Assembly (NCBI RefSeq): GCF_964656455.1
Contig: NC_135712.1
Span: 73,289,239 to 73,353,238 of the forward strand
Length of the DNA stretch: 64,000 nucleotides
From: Halichoerus grypus
Taxonomy: Eukaryota; Chordata; Mammalia; Carnivora; Phocidae
Direction of reading: 5' to 3'
Part shown: in pieces, positions 1 to 11,973 of the stretch
Layout of the letters: every line of letters starts with the position of its first letter
Numbering within the stretch: the stretch's first letter is position 1
Program-made: the position numbers and the translations under genes
Notes under the pieces: model-generated
The model's input: the letters and a program-made list of their open reading frames with translations, nothing else
Database searches by the model: none
What the model was told of the DNA's origin: nothing

Positions 1-172
1 TTTGTTTTTTAAGATTTTATTTATTTATCAGAGAGAGAGAGACAGAGGCAGGCAGAGGGAGAAGCAGGCTCTTTGCTGAGCAAGGAGCCCGATGTGGGAC
101 TCAATCCCAGGACCCTGGGATCATGACCTGAGCCGAAGGCAGACGCTTAACGACTGAGCCACCCAGGCGCCC
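1..172 (-). mobile_element. Can-SINE (SINEC)
   Basis: Read on the minus strand: CCTGGGTGGCTCAG head, 'GGTCATGATCCCAGGGTCC' region, CT-rich middle and an AATAAA/T-rich tail at the left edge. It abuts antisense L1 sequence on the right. The tail may continue off the window. Confidence 0.9.
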
Positions 173-1158
173 CTAGATGGGTCTTGTTTTTATCCATTCT
201 GATACACTATGTGTTTTGATTGGAGCATTTAGTCCATTTACATTCAGAGAGATTATTGAAAGATATGAATTTAGTGCCATTGTGTTACCTGTAAAGTTGG
301 TGTTTCTGGTGATCTCTATTCCTTTCTAGTCTTGGTTGCTTTTGGTCTTTTTACCCCACTCACAGAGTCCCCTTTAATATTTCTTGCAGGGCTGGTTTAG
401 TAGTCACAAACTGTTTCAGTTTTTGTTAGTCTGGGAAACTCTTTATTTCTCCTATTCTGAATGACAACCTTGCTGGATAAAGTATTCTTGGCTGCATATT
501 TTTCCCATTCAGCACATTGAATATATTGTGCCACTTTCTTATGGCCTGCTAAGTTTCTATGGACAGATCTGCTGCAACCTCATCTGTCATCGTGTAGGTT
601 AAGGACTTTTTTCCCTTGCTGCATTACGGATTATTTCCTTGTCTGTGTATTTTGTGAATTTGACTATGATATGTCTTGGTGATGGTCAGCTTTTGTTGAA
701 TTTAATGGGAGATCTCTGTGCTTCTTGGATTTTGATGTCTGTTTCCATCCCCAGATTAGGGAAGTTTTCAGGTATAATTTGCTCAAACAAACCTTCTGAT
801 CCTTTTTCTTTTTCTTCTTCTGGGATACCTATGATATGAATGTTATTATGCTTTAAGGATTCTCCACCTTCCCTAAGTCTACAGTGGTGATCCAATAGCT
901 TTCTTTCCCACTTTTTTTCAGCTTCATTATTTTCCATAATTTTATCTTCTATATCACTGATTTGTTCCTCTGATTCATCTATCCTCATTGTCATTTCATC
1001 CATTCTGTTTTGCATTTTGGTTAGAGCATTTCTTATTTCGGCCTAACTAGTTTTTAGTTCTTTTTATCTCTGGAGTAAGGGATTCTCTAGTGTCTTCAAT
1101 ACTTTTCTTAATCCCAGGTAGTACCCTTATAATTATTGTTTTAAATAACTTGTATCTG

Positions 1159-1371
1159 GGGGCACCTGGGTGCCTCAGTCGTTATAAGCATCTGCCTCCG
1201 GCTCAGGTCATGATCTCAGGGTCCTGGGATCAAACCCTGCATCAGGCTCCTTGCTCAGCAGGAAGCCTGCTTTTCCCTCTCCCACTCCCCCTGCTCATGT
1301 TCCCTCTCTCACTGTGTCTTTCTCTGTCAAATAAATAAATAAAGTCTTCAAAATAAATAAATAAATAAATA
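1159..1371 (+). mobile_element. Can-SINE with target-site duplication
   Basis: Starts GGGGCACCTGGGTGCCTCAG and ends in AATAAATAAA repeats. Flanking copies AATAACTTGTATCTG (1144-1158) and AATAACCTGTATCTG (1372-1386) form a 15 bp target-site duplication with one mismatch. It is inserted into the antisense L1. Confidence 0.92.
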
Positions 1372-1552
1372 AATAACCTGTATCTGTATTGGTTAAATCT
1401 TACTTGCGTCTGTATTGATTAAACTCCTGACTGTGAATTCTTCCTGTTCTTTTTTTTAAGGCAAATCCCTCCATCTTGTCATTATATCTGGGTCACTGTT
1501 TTTTATTTGTGTGTGTAATTGTTAGTAAAGCCTACTGTATTCCTGCTCCTGA

Positions 1553-1912
1553 GAGTAATGGCTATATTAAGAAGAGTAATGGCTATATTAAGAAGAGAAA
1601 CAAACAAACAAACAAACCAAAAACCAAAACAAAAACCCAAAACAAAAACAAAACAAAAAAACAAAAGAAAGGAAACTAGATCTTGGTGTGTTTTGGTCTG
1701 CTCATTAAAAGAAGCTAGATCAAAACAAAACAAAACAAAACAAAACAAACAAACAAAAGAAAGGGAAGCTAGATCCTAGGTGTGTTTTGGTCTGCTCATT
1801 AAAAGAAGCTAGATGATGATAATAATAATAATAATAATAATAATAAACAAAAATAAATCAAGAATTTTAAAAACAAAAAAATAAAAATTAAAAATAAAAA
1901 AGAAGCTAGATC
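1553..1912. repeat. Minisatellite and simple-repeat block in old L1 5' region
   Basis: A 21 bp unit (GAGTAATGGCTATATTAAGAA) occurs twice at 1553-1594. A ~57 bp unit containing GGTGTGTTTTGGTCTGCTCA occurs at about 1664-1720 and 1756-1814, with a third partial copy near 1902. They are separated by (CAAAA)n, (AAT)n at 1814-1845 and A-rich DNA. Probably length-variable. Confidence 0.8.
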
Positions 1913-4027
1913 CTATTTCCTCCAGAGCTGAAGCTTTGCAGCTCTTTCTAATCAGTAGATTTGGTGTGGCCAAGGGGTTTATGTGTGGGAGGGGCCTGCT
2001 GTTCTGATTCTCAGGCAGATTTGCCCAAGTCCAGATACACTTGCAGGGCTCAGGGGGCCAGGGTGTGATGTAAGCAGCTCCAGCCTCCACTGGTTGGCAC
2101 TGCTTTGCTCCCTGAAGTCAGTCGGTGCTGATGGGTGGGGTGGGGTAGGGGGGAATGGCATCACCCTGCATTCCCCATCCCCAGAGTGGGGAGCTCAGGG
2201 CTGCTATTCTTCAGGAAGCCCTCACAGAAGAGCATACAATCACATTTCCTAGTCAACTTTGCAGTTAGTCCGGTATAGCCGTTTGGCTGAATTCTAGCCA
2301 ATTACAAAGTACCTCTTTCAGGACTGGTCCATAGAGACCTTCACTGACTATCCTCTATGCATCCTCTTTTTGTATAATCACAGCAGCTTCGGAACCTACT
2401 CGCTGAAGATGATGAAGACACAAGAGGGAAGAACCCTGGGACTCAGGATCACTGCTTGGAGGAGACCTCGTCTTCCCTTAAGTGCTCTACCAGTGCCCTC
2501 CCACCACCTCAATCTTAGACCCACTCTTCCACTATGTTAAACCATTGATAAATGTTATCATTTGTTGCTATTCTAGCAGTCAGCTTACCTTAACTAAACA
2601 GTCTTGCCGGTGTAGACATTCAAAAATGTTTGTGAAATGGGATGCTCTAGTAAGGCTCCAGTAGTTAGTACAGAGAACAGCAAGGGAGCTTTGAAATCTA
2701 GGTAAGACATCCAAATTCAGACTAGTTTCCCTTTAGGTCATGGGGGAGTGGGGATAGGGAATCTTGTCCCTGCCAAGTAGGAGGGTGAAGCATAGTCTAA
2801 CATACTCCACCATTCCTATTGCCTTTTCATTTCATAAGCCTCATGGACTAGGGGTGGAGACATCGCTTCTTTCCTAATCCCTATAATCCCCCATGTCGTT
2901 CACCTCTCCTGAATCAGAGAAGAGTTCTAGAAAAAATACGGCAGAAGAGGAGGAGGTATTATCTAGTGGAAATAAGCTGGACCACAGACCAGAGACCTGG
3001 CTCTGAGTTCTGGATCTGCCTTTATTTTGCTGTGTAGCTCTGAGCAAACCTCTTTTCATCTCCATGTTTCTTTCCTGTTTTTTGGAAATTGTGTCTTGAG
3101 TCAGGGACTGGGGGAAGAGATGAGATACTCTTCAGTCTAAATAGTAAGGCCTTGTAAGGTCTAAGACTAGGGTTCTGCGGGGGGATCAGTTCTTCAGGCC
3201 CCTGTGTGAGGTGAGCATTTCACTCCTTTTCTTTTACATTTCCTCATTCTGCTCCTTCCTCCCCTCCTGCCTCTGGAGAACCTACCTTATGGCATGTGGT
3301 GCTGACAACTTCTTCTCATTAATAAGGAGTTTACCTTCGAGGTTCACCAGGATGCACTGTGTTTTGCTTCCAGTCACAGGAGATCAAGAATCTGGTCTCT
3401 TCAGATAGAAAAGATCTGGAGAGTCCCAACTTAAGTTACAATCTCCTGAGTGCTATGACTGAGCAGTCTAGAGGAAGCCATTCCCACCACTGTTGAGGCT
3501 GTTTCTCCCACAAGAGACCCTTTCATCCTTTCCCCATCACCCACTCCTACGTCCCCACCCCCCTGCTATATACATAAACACAATTGGTGAGTCTTCCACC
3601 TGTGGAAGGGGGCTGACTAAGCCATGGGTGTGTGACTGGCATTATCTTGCTTATCGACATCTGAAAGTAGATCCTTTGACCTTTAATATCTGTTGCAGAT
3701 CCTCTAGGAGGTAGGGATTAAAGCAGACGTTATTATTTTCTCTGCAGAGCAAATCCTCTGGTGGCTGAAGCAAGTGCTCCATACTTACAGAACCTCAAGA
3801 TTATCTCATACAAACTTTGACCTAATAACTTAATTACCTGTATGGTGAATGGGCCAAATGTCAGCAGGCACACCTCTGGGGTTGGAAAGCTCATTACCTG
3901 TGAGGCATTGTGAACAGTTGTGATTATTAGAAGAGTTCATATTTAAATGAAAGAATATTGGTCATCAGTAGAAAGAAGCCAAGGTCTTGGGCTTGGTGAG
4001 TAGAGAAAGCCCTCTATCCACATACAA

Positions 4028-4030
<3 letters not shown>

Positions 4031-4060
<30 letters not shown>
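4031..4060 (+). repeat. Poly(A) tract, 30 bases
   Basis: An uninterrupted run of 30 A. No SINE or recognisable processed pseudogene precedes it, so its origin is unclear. Confidence 0.95.
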
Positions 4061-4064
<4 letters not shown>

Positions 4065-4129
4065 CCCCTCTCCGCCAAAGAATGGACTAACAGTTTGGCC
4101 TGGTGTACAAGCTCTTAGTGGCCAGGCAC

Positions 4130-4580
4130 ACCTCTGTTCACATCTCCATCATCATTGCTCAGTGCCTCCCTTCTTTCCCTCTATTCTCAAGTCTTACTTT
4201 GATTTCTCTTGATACACTATACAGGCCATATTTTCTCATAGCTCTTGAACCTTTTCACAAATTCTGTTCTGTTCTCTGGCCGAGTTGTGCTCATAACCCA
4301 CCACTATCCTCCATTCCTTCCACCTGGTTAGTTTCTGCTCATCTTTGAGATGTCAGCATAGATGTCATTTCCTTCAGGAAGCTGTTCTTGTCTCATTCAG
4401 TCTGAGTTCTAGATCCTTCCTATTTAAGAGGCTGTTACTTGCCTGACTCTCCCATGCAACTGTAAATTCCCTCAGGGTAATGACTTTCCTTTTTGCCACT
4501 GAATCCCAAGGGGCTAGCAAAGTGTCTGGAATATCTGTTGTTAAACATGTAATTGCTGAGTAAGTGTTGAACAAAGTTTT
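4130..4580 (+). mobile_element. L2-like LINE fragment
   Basis: Shows the L2 3'-end pattern: 'catcttTGAGATGTCAGC' with a following CTTCAGGAAG region, then 'actGTAAATTCCCTCAGGGTAA', then 'GCAAAGTGTCTGGAATAT' and 'GCTGAGTAAGTGTTGAAC'. Strongly diverged; ends approximate. Confidence 0.6.
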
Positions 4581-5699
4581 GATGAGTGTTATATTTTGTG
4601 TCTATGGTCTATAAGTAGCAGAAACCACAAACAGGAGCAGTTTTATTAAGAACATTTCATTATGTATTAGATAGATGTCTAGAGTTAGTAGTCCCAGGCT
4701 TAGTGCCATGGCTTAGTGGTATTATAAGGATCTAAGCTCTTTTGTCCTTTACTCCACATCATTGGCATGGGTAGAAAATAAGTTATTCTCTCTCTTTCAT
4801 CAATAGGATAATTTTAAAAAATAGGATAATCTTTTCCAGAAAACCTCTGCCCCCAATTGTCCTTCCTTTGAATCTTATTGTTGAAAACTGGGTCACATGC
4901 CCACTCTTAGGTCAGTCATGATTCATCCTGGTGCTTTAGCTGAAGTCAGACTGCCCAGACAAAGAGATGTTCTGTTAGCCAGAAATATGAGTGAATAGTT
5001 GACGGGTAAGAAGTGAATGAGCACTACTCCTCAAGTCTTTAATTAGATTTTACTAAAACTCAAGACTCCTTTCTCCAAATTTGAGCTCTATCTTTGATTG
5101 CAGATACTTAAAATGCAACATTTGTGATGACATAGTATTCTTTAGTGTGGGCACCTCAGTAGCCTCCTCTCTGGCATGAAAAACTGCCTGTTTACTTTCA
5201 TCATCCACTTCCTCCTGGACCAGGGAGCACACTGGATTCTTCTAAACGTCAAAGTAGCACTAGTTCCCCCTCAAGGCAACCAATAACTCTCCCTCTCAGT
5301 AGAAAGAGTCAAGTATCATTCTCAGTAGTCTTAATTCCCAGTAAGTTTTCTTCCATGGTGAAAGTGGCAAGAATTTTGCTCAGTGGGCTGGACGCAATAA
5401 AAAGAAAAAAAAGATAAAAGCCTTTATTGGAAACAAATAAACCAGCACTTGAATGGATCCCAGGGTATTTTTTTGATAAAAATATCAAATTCACTGGTGA
5501 TTATATAATAGTGGAAATTTATATGATATCCCTAATAATCAGCCTTTCTCATTTCTCCTGCATTATATACTTATCTGAAAACTTTTTACAAACTAAAAAG
5601 AGAAAGTGAAAATAATCAAATTATTGTTATTCTAGTGTATTTTTAAAAAAACTTTCTTTTTAAATAACTCCCTAATCCTTTCAATTAGGTTTACGATGA

Positions 5700-5900
5700 T
5701 GGTGTGATGATTATCTATCTTTTATTGAGTATGACAGGTGCTATAGTTGATTTTTTACAAATATCATCTTAGACCCTCATATCAACTCTATAATTATTAT
5801 TGATATTTTACATATTAGAAACCTACAATTCAAATTTTAAGTGATCTGTCCAGGGTCATTAGTAGAGCAGGGATTAGAATTCAGGTTTTTCTGATTCCAA
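5700..5900 (-). mobile_element. MIR-like SINE
   Basis: Antisense MIR pattern: 'TTTACATATTAGAAAC', then 'AAGTGATCTGTCCAGGGTCA' and 'AGAGCAGGGATTAGAATTCA'. Diverged; ends approximate. Confidence 0.6.
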
Positions 5901-6037
5901 AATAATTGCTACATTCCCGGTCATGAGCCAACCCCCCTTCCTTAAATTCTCACTGTCACCCCAACATGTCCATTACTTTCCCAAAGTCCACAGGGTTTTT
6001 ATTCCTCTCTCACTGGTTAATCTTTTTGTCTTGGGTT

Positions 6038-6230
6038 GGGTTTTTTTTTTTTTTAAGATTTTATTTATTTATTTGAGAGAGAGAGTGGGGAGGAGCAGAG
6101 GGCGAGGGACAAGCAGACTCTGTGTTGAGTGTGGAGCCCCACATATGGCTCAATCTCATGACCCTGAGATCATGACCTGAGCCAAAATCAAGAGTTGGTC
6201 GCTTAACCGACTGATTCACCGAGGTACCGC
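6038..6230 (-). mobile_element. Can-SINE upstream of the ATP13A5 start
   Basis: T-rich tail at the left, then AAGATTTTATTTATT and a GAGAGAG stretch, with the head at the right. An 11 bp target-site duplication TGTCTTGGGTT flanks it (6027-6037 and 6231-6241). It ends 385 bp before the start codon. Confidence 0.92.
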
Positions 6231-6241
6231 TGTCTTGGGTT

Positions 6242-6615
6242 TTTATTAAAGTGGCCATTCTTATTCATTAGCTGAGACATTTATGGACAGCACAGGAAAT
6301 TATTTGTCTTTCTGGTTCAACAACTTAAGTCTAGAGGCGTTCACATCTAACTCAACAAATAAACACCAGGGAGGGAGAAAAAAAAAAAAAGAAACACAAG
6401 AAGATAGATTAATAGACCAATCCTGTGGCTGAGGAGAGTATTTCCTCTCTTTTCTTTGTTAACCTAATAGGTGAGATATGTTCTAAGAGATTCTAAAAGC
6501 ACCTAAGAACAGCAGTGACAAGTAGTGACTGTTCTGAGTTCACATAAGCCCCAACTGGTTTTGACTTTCCCCAAAGAATTATCCTGGAGGGAAACCACTA
6601 AGAAGTCTGGTTTAG
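6242..6615 (+). promoter_or_regulatory. Presumed proximal promoter and 5' UTR of ATP13A5
   Basis: These 374 bp separate a SINE from the start codon. The region is not CpG-rich, so any promoter here is of the tissue-restricted, non-island type. I see no convincing TATA box and cannot place the transcription start. A short A-tract lies at about 6379-6390. A good splice-donor-like site (AG|GTGAGA, about 6470) could belong to a non-coding 5' exon, but no matching acceptor is clear. Confidence 0.35.
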
Positions 6616-6675
6616 ATGGAGGAGAAAAGTAAGGACCACCGGGCTTTGCTCAACCAAGGAGAGGAGAATGAATTG
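6616..6675 (+). CDS. ATP13A5: ATP13A5 exon 1 (coding part): start codon and cytosolic N-terminus
   Basis: The exon encodes residues 1-20, MEEKSKDHRALLNQGEENEL, a charged cytosolic tail typical of ATP13A4/ATP13A5. An in-frame TAG lies directly before the ATG (6613-6615), so translation cannot begin further upstream without splicing. The start context is only moderate (T at -3, G at +4). The donor is TTG|GTGAGT and the exon ends in phase 0, which matches exon 2. It is too short to stand out as an isolated ORF; the call rests on the family N-terminus and the joining phase. The 5' UTR boundary cannot be fixed from sequence. Confidence 0.9.
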
Positions 6676-7233
6676 GTGAGTCTTTCTTTTTTGTGATTAC
6701 AGTCTTCTCAAAGTACCTGAGGCTGTGGGCAGGTGCTACTATATTGGGGCTGGCTTTAGCATCTGCAGAGGTTTAAGTATGGTAAAGCTCCCTGAGATCT
6801 AAGGGCATGATTTTATAGTTGGGGAAATTTCAGGGGCTGAGAAAATTGTGTTTTCTAGATGACGGAGTTCTTGCCACCCTCATATGCATCAGACCAAATG
6901 AACCTTCCTTCTTGGACATTTTGTATTCAGCGTGTACCCCACATGGTGCTCATTGAGGTGTCTCCCCTTTATCATCTGGGTCATGTAATTGGGTAAACTC
7001 AGGCAAAAACAGAAACTTTTTTTTTTAATTCTTATGTTTTTGGTATATCTGTATAACTTAAGCTCAGTGTGCTTTGGGCTGAAGTTATGCTGGCAGCATG
7101 GAGAGGTTTTAAGCACCAAGTACTGAAAAAAGAGCAGTGTGGCCTGGAATTTAGCACATGTTTTTAAAAAATTTTTCTTTTTTCCCTTGTTACCTTTTCT
7201 ACTAAACATCTATACATCTTGAAAACAATCATT

Positions 7234-7443
7234 GGGGTGCCTGGGTGGCTCAGTCAATTAAGCATCTGTCTTCGGCTCAGATCATGATCCCAGAATCCTC
7301 GGATAGAGCACCACATCTGGTTCCCTCCTCAGTGGGGAGTCTGCTTCTCTCTCTCCCTCTGCCCCCCCCACCCCCGTTCATGCTCTCTCTCGTGCGCTCT
7401 CTTTCTTTCAAATAAATAAATAATAAAATCTTAAAAAAAAAAA
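7234..7443 (+). mobile_element. Can-SINE
   Basis: Starts GGGGTGCCTGGGTGGCTCAG and ends AATAAATAATAAAATCTTA plus an A run. Flanked by GAAAACAATCATT (7221-7233) and a slightly changed GAAAATCATT (7444-7453), an imperfect target-site duplication. Confidence 0.9.
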
Positions 7444-7489
7444 GAAAATCATTAAAACCTTGACAACTACAGTGTCTGTTTGAGACTGA

Positions 7490-7640
7490 CAAGTTTACAT
7501 TTGTTATTTTATTTGATCCTCGGAACTCAGTGATGAAGGAATTAATCCTATTTCATAGAAAAGAAATGTGGGACCAAGGAGGTTAAGTCACTTGCCTAAG
7601 GTCTTCCGTCTACAAGGGATAGGCGGGAAATCCAGCCCAC
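7490..7640 (-). mobile_element. MIR-like SINE
   Basis: Antisense MIR pattern: 'TATTTGATCCTCGGAAC', 'TTTCATAGAAAAGAAATG' and 'AAGTCACTTGCCTAAGGTC'. It adjoins the SINE on its left. Confidence 0.6.
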
Positions 7641-7904
7641 TTCTTCCCCCTTCACACTCCATGATGTTTACACTGCAATCGTGTCTACAGCTAGACAATG
7701 AGAAAGAGAGAGGAGCATGGGGGCTGGGACAGAGAGAGCACACCGGAGGGGGAAAGGGCCCAAGGGATATGGTTCACATAGCAGAAGGGTGTCAGTTACC
7801 TGCTTGGCCTCCCAGTTCCGCATGAGATCTGTGGGAAATCCACACCCACCCTCTCTCCACATACCCTTCTTTGTTAACTTAAGGAAAATAAGTGATTTCA
7901 TTTA

Positions 7905-8180
7905 TACCTGCACCATCCAAGAAGGTAGCCATGGGCTACATGTGGTTTTTGAGCTCTAGTAAAGTAGCTGGACCAAACTGAAATGTGCTATATGTATAAA
8001 ATACATACCAGATTTTGAAGATAGTAAAAGAAAAAAAAGAGTGAAATATCTCATTAGTATTTTTATATTGGTTACGCATTGAAATGACAACATTCGGATA
8101 TGTTGGATTAAACGAACTATATTATGAAAATTGATTTCACCTGCTTCTTTAATGTGGCCACTAGGACATTTCAATTACAA
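7905..8180 (-). mobile_element. Ancient hAT-like non-autonomous DNA element
   Basis: Begins 'CACCATCCAAGAAGGTAGCC' and ends 'TTCTTTAATGTGGCCACTAG'. It belongs to the mammalian repeat group with 'tagccacatgtggct' ends and the internal motif 'aatgagatatttca' in reverse. The family name is uncertain. Confidence 0.5.
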
Positions 8181-9819
8181 ATGCATTCACATCAGTGGCT
8201 TCTATTATTATACCATGCTGATCTTGACAATGGTAGAGTGCTTACAATCTTCAGACTGAAGGGATTTAAAGAACTAAAACCTCCTTATCTGTGTTCATTG
8301 CTCAACAATTCTGTGCCGGTTCTGATGTTTATTTCAATGTGTAGATGAGTGTTCATGAAAATCTTTGGTAGCTCTTTATTTTTCCCTATGTGCGTATTTT
8401 TAAAGTTTATAGCCTAGTATTTTAATTCTCTTAATCACAGAGATATCTCTCCTCAGCCAGGCATGTCTGGAGGCACACTGTGCGCAATGTTAGCATTTAT
8501 TTCAGTATCCTCCTTGGCCATTCTTGCTGCATTTACTTTCTAAAGATGATCTTGATTCTGTCCCTGAGACACAAGAGACGCTGTGTTCACATGAGTTGCA
8601 AAGCCCAACCATTCGGTTGGTGCCCCCCCTCTGTACAAACACCTACCAAATTAAAGTGTCAATATTACAACTGGAAGCAGCTCCAGAGGGCAAAATGGCT
8701 ACTTGGTGTGGAGGACACATTTCACAGGAAAGCACTTCACCTCATGGTAACTTTTTCCTGGGAAACAGTGGAGGACTCCTGGACTCTAAGACAGCAGATA
8801 TGGGCTTTAGTCAAAGACCCACTGCTAACCATGTGCTGTGGACAACTTTTGGGACCTTGCTAGTTGCCCAAGAACAACATCACTTATCCCTCCCGACTTA
8901 AAAGGTTTTCAAGGGCCATGTATGAAGCATGGGAAGTGCTATGAAAATATAAAGAGTTCATTTACATCCAAGGAGTCAGGACTTATGGTGTGCAATTTGA
9001 AAAATGCAGAACTGTGTATAGTAGGTGAAATTGAGGTTGGGAATATTTCCCCTTTCTCTGATTAAACTGGGGGAGTGATAACCATTTGAGGTCTACAATT
9101 ACAAAAACTGTGTGAAGAGTTAGTAAGAAAAATCAGGAACTTGGAATGTCTAAATTATTTTAAACAATGTCATGTACTCTTCATCTTCCATTAAAAGACA
9201 CACACACACACAAACCCTACTCAAAGGATTAAATAAGAAAATAAAAATTGTGCCCTATTGGCTCTTTCTTGTCTTTTGTCACATTTATATTAACAGCTTG
9301 GATGAAGGCAAGCTTATCTAATCTGCAACTGACACCTCACTATGAGAAAGAGATAACAATCTAGGTGACAGAAGGTGGGGATATCAATGACTTGGGCTTA
9401 GTAGCTATGCATGAGAAAGCAATAAAATTCTTTATTTGGTTATGGCTGAATTTTAGTTGCTAGGATGATATTGCTATAAAACATTAGTCCTTGGATGTCT
9501 CAATAGAAGTCTGTTCTGCATAATAGAAGAAGTAATAGTCCTGTTATAATCTGTACTATTTAGGAAACCTCTAGGGAGTTATATTTAATTCTAAGATTCA
9601 TACAAGAAGTATAGTGTATTTAGAGAGATATCTGGATATCACAAATAAGAATCATTTAAAAGACATTGGGAATAGTTCCCCAAAGAGCAGTCAAGGCACT
9701 TGTCTTCCAATAGTTAGAGGTTGATGTGGAGAACAGAGTAGAGGTTGGTAGAGCCCAGCCTGATTTATTTTCATTATGGGAGAACTTCCTAACCTTCTGT
9801 GGTGACAGAATTTAACATG

Positions 9820-10435
9820 ACAACTCTCCATTGACCCTGTCCTTGTGTAATTCCCTTCAGTTGAGTGTAGTGGAACCCATAAATACGATAAGCTATAATT
9901 CCTGTGATTATGTTATGCTATGTGGCAAAATGGATTTTACAGATGTAATTAACTTGGACTCAGCTGAGTTCATCAAAAGGGAGATTGTCTGGGTGGGCCT
10001 CACCTAATCAGGTGGGCCAGAAAAGATATTGTGTCCTTTCTGAAGTTAGAGAGATTTAGAGTGTGAGAGGGGCTTGATCCAAGGGAGTTTCTCCATTGCC
10101 TCTTTGATGATGGAAGGCTCAGTGTGGTAGGAACTCTGACTGTCTCTAAGAACTGAGAACTGGGAGCAACTTCTGGCTGACAACCAGCAGAAGAATGGGC
10201 ATCTCTATCTCCGAGCTACAAACAACTGAATCCTGCCAATAAACATGAGATCTTGAAAGAGGCCCTTGATTTCCAGAAGGAACACAGCCTAGATGACACC
10301 TTGATCTCAGTTTTTTGAGACACTGAGCAAATGACCCAGCTAATGAGACTCCTAACCCACAGAAACTGTGAGATAATAAATTTCTGTTGTTTTAAGCCAC
10401 TAAGTTTGTTATGCAGCAATAGAAAATTAATGCAC
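9820..10435 (+). mobile_element. Solo LTR of MaLR type (MLT1-like)
   Basis: Typical order of segments: 'GTGGCAAAATGGATTTTACA', 'GGGTGGGCCTCACCTAATCA', 'CAGAAGGAACACAGCC', 'GACACCTTGATCTCAG', 'GAGATAATAAATTTCTGTTG' and 'TTTTAAGCCACTAAGTTTGT'. This is an ancient endogenous-retrovirus-derived LTR without coding capacity. The 5' edge is unsure and the subfamily is not determined. Confidence 0.6.
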
Positions 10436-11971
10436 CACAGCTGTCCAACAGGAGAAAGCATAGCCCTGTAAGTTAGTGAGTAGCCTATCTTAAGCCACTA
10501 CTAGATGTTCATTGGCGAAAGATGGTCTATAGCCATTTTTTTCAGGAAGGAATTTGAACCAAATAATCTCTGAGACACTGCTCTTGTTTGGTAATGCTCT
10601 TATTCCAGGAATAAACTTTAACAGAACATGCCATGTTGTCCCATGTCCTTGGTCTAAGGCAAATTCTGGCTCTAGAAATTGTCCCGGCTGATTAGCCCAT
10701 GCATCTCATTACCTTTTGACCCACACTTACTGCTCTTTCACCCCTAGCCACATCAAAAGAAGGTCCTTAACTACACTTTTACTTACAGGGAGACCACATA
10801 TTAGCACTTTTGTTAGAGTAGTTGACTTTATGGAAATGCATGTAGCTGAGTGTGATAATATACTCATCTCATCGGTACTGGGTTTTGATTCACACTGCTA
10901 AAGAGGAAAGGGCCTTTCTTATTCCAGAAGAAAAGCATAAGGGAAAATTTAAGATGTTGAACTATTTCAATAATTATTTTGAACATCTTTAAGACTCAGT
11001 TTTTTGATCTACAAATAATAATTTATCAATATTATCAATAATTATAATAATTATTATATTATTTAATAATTAATAGAAACTTGGTGATGTGATTGTTGTT
11101 TGGAAAAAAAGAAGGCAAACATGATGAATTCTTGCCCCATCAAAGGACTCAGAGATATTATCTCCTTGGCCATGATTCAAGGGACTAAACATTTGATGCC
11201 TACCCAGAAAAAGCTAACTTACTCTAAGGCTATCGGAACACCCACCCATGGAAAAGCCTAACACTTTACAGCAAAAAACTGGCATTGCCATTCACAGAAG
11301 GTAATTATAGTACTGAGAGTTATTTATGTCATGTGTTGGTTGAGTAGGTACTTTACAACTTTGTGCTGTGGGAATGTTGGTTCGAGTAACTGGATGTGTT
11401 ATGGACTGTAACCCAAAAAGACCCATACTACTGTGCCTGTGCATGGTGGGTATGCAACAAATACTTAGATGAATGCATGAAAGGTGAGTATAAGAATAAA
11501 ATGATTTACAAAAATGATAAAGCACCTGTTCACAAGACAAGTCATGCACAAAAGCTAGTGCTCTAGATGCAATGAAATTCCGGAACAAAGACAGGCAGAG
11601 AGCCTATGGATGGTTCCACACGACTAAGAAGATCCCTCCTAAAGAGAATTTTGGGAAGAAACAATGTTTAGCTGAAGCTGCACCCTGTAACTCTCCTTTC
11701 CTAAGGAATTTGGCCAATCTTAGTTCCATCTCTGATGGAACTATAAGAGCTACCTATTAAAAAAAGGAAAATAATCTTAAAAGTGCCCTTTATATACTAT
11801 TACTCCATGTATGTATGTTCTCATTTAATCCCTATGAGTTAGCCAGTCAGATACTTTACACTGAGAAAATGAGGCTCAGTTAAGTAACAGATACAAAGTT
11901 ACATCACGCTGGGAGGGAGGATCTCCTATTACACGGTTTTCTTCTTGTGCAAGGAAGATGTTTGTACTGGG

Positions 11972-11973
<2 letters not shown>

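Larger units (their letters stand above)
173..2225 (-). mobile_element. Older LINE-1, ORF1 and 5' region, antisense; split by a SINE
   Basis: Minus-strand reading gives decayed L1 ORF1 protein at 686-1015 (SEEQISDIEDKIMENNEAEK, then IIGIPEEE and FEQIIPENFPNLG). Positions 173-650 match the ORF2 start/ORF1 end region of L1. A + strand SINE (1159-1371) splits it, and 1387-2225 is the upstream 5' part with A-rich minisatellite DNA. The right boundary is approximate. Reading frames are broken. Confidence 0.8.
2226..6026. other. Intergenic stretch upstream of ATP13A5
   Basis: No exon of a neighbouring gene was recognised. From memory, ATP13A4 lies upstream in other mammals, but none of its 3' exons is visible here. 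Contents: MIR-like DNA near 2930-3080, a 30-base A tract (4031-4060), an L2-like segment (about 4130-4580) and a MIR-like segment (about 5700-5900). The remainder looks like unremarkable unique DNA with only short chance ORFs. Confidence 0.6.

Noticed and set aside
1553..1912. Possible CRISPR-like spaced repeats
   Set aside because: Units are few, A-rich, unevenly spaced and lie inside a mammalian L1.
6455..6480. Splice donor of an upstream non-coding exon (AG|GTGAGA near 6470)
   Set aside because: Good donor shape, but no convincing acceptor with a polypyrimidine tract before the start codon; left as a note only.
2226..6600. 3' end of the neighbouring ATP13A4 gene
   Set aside because: No C-terminal P5B peptide or convincing 3' UTR was seen in this stretch.
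8480..8901. Two overlapping + strand open frames (127 and 125 codons)
   Set aside because: No domain, no recognisable family, no splice or expression support. The proteins look like translated non-coding DNA, and the position is deep in intron 1.
11010..11075. AT-rich imperfect palindrome as an origin or regulatory element
   Set aside because: AT-rich simple sequence of this kind is common in mammalian introns and nothing else supports a function.
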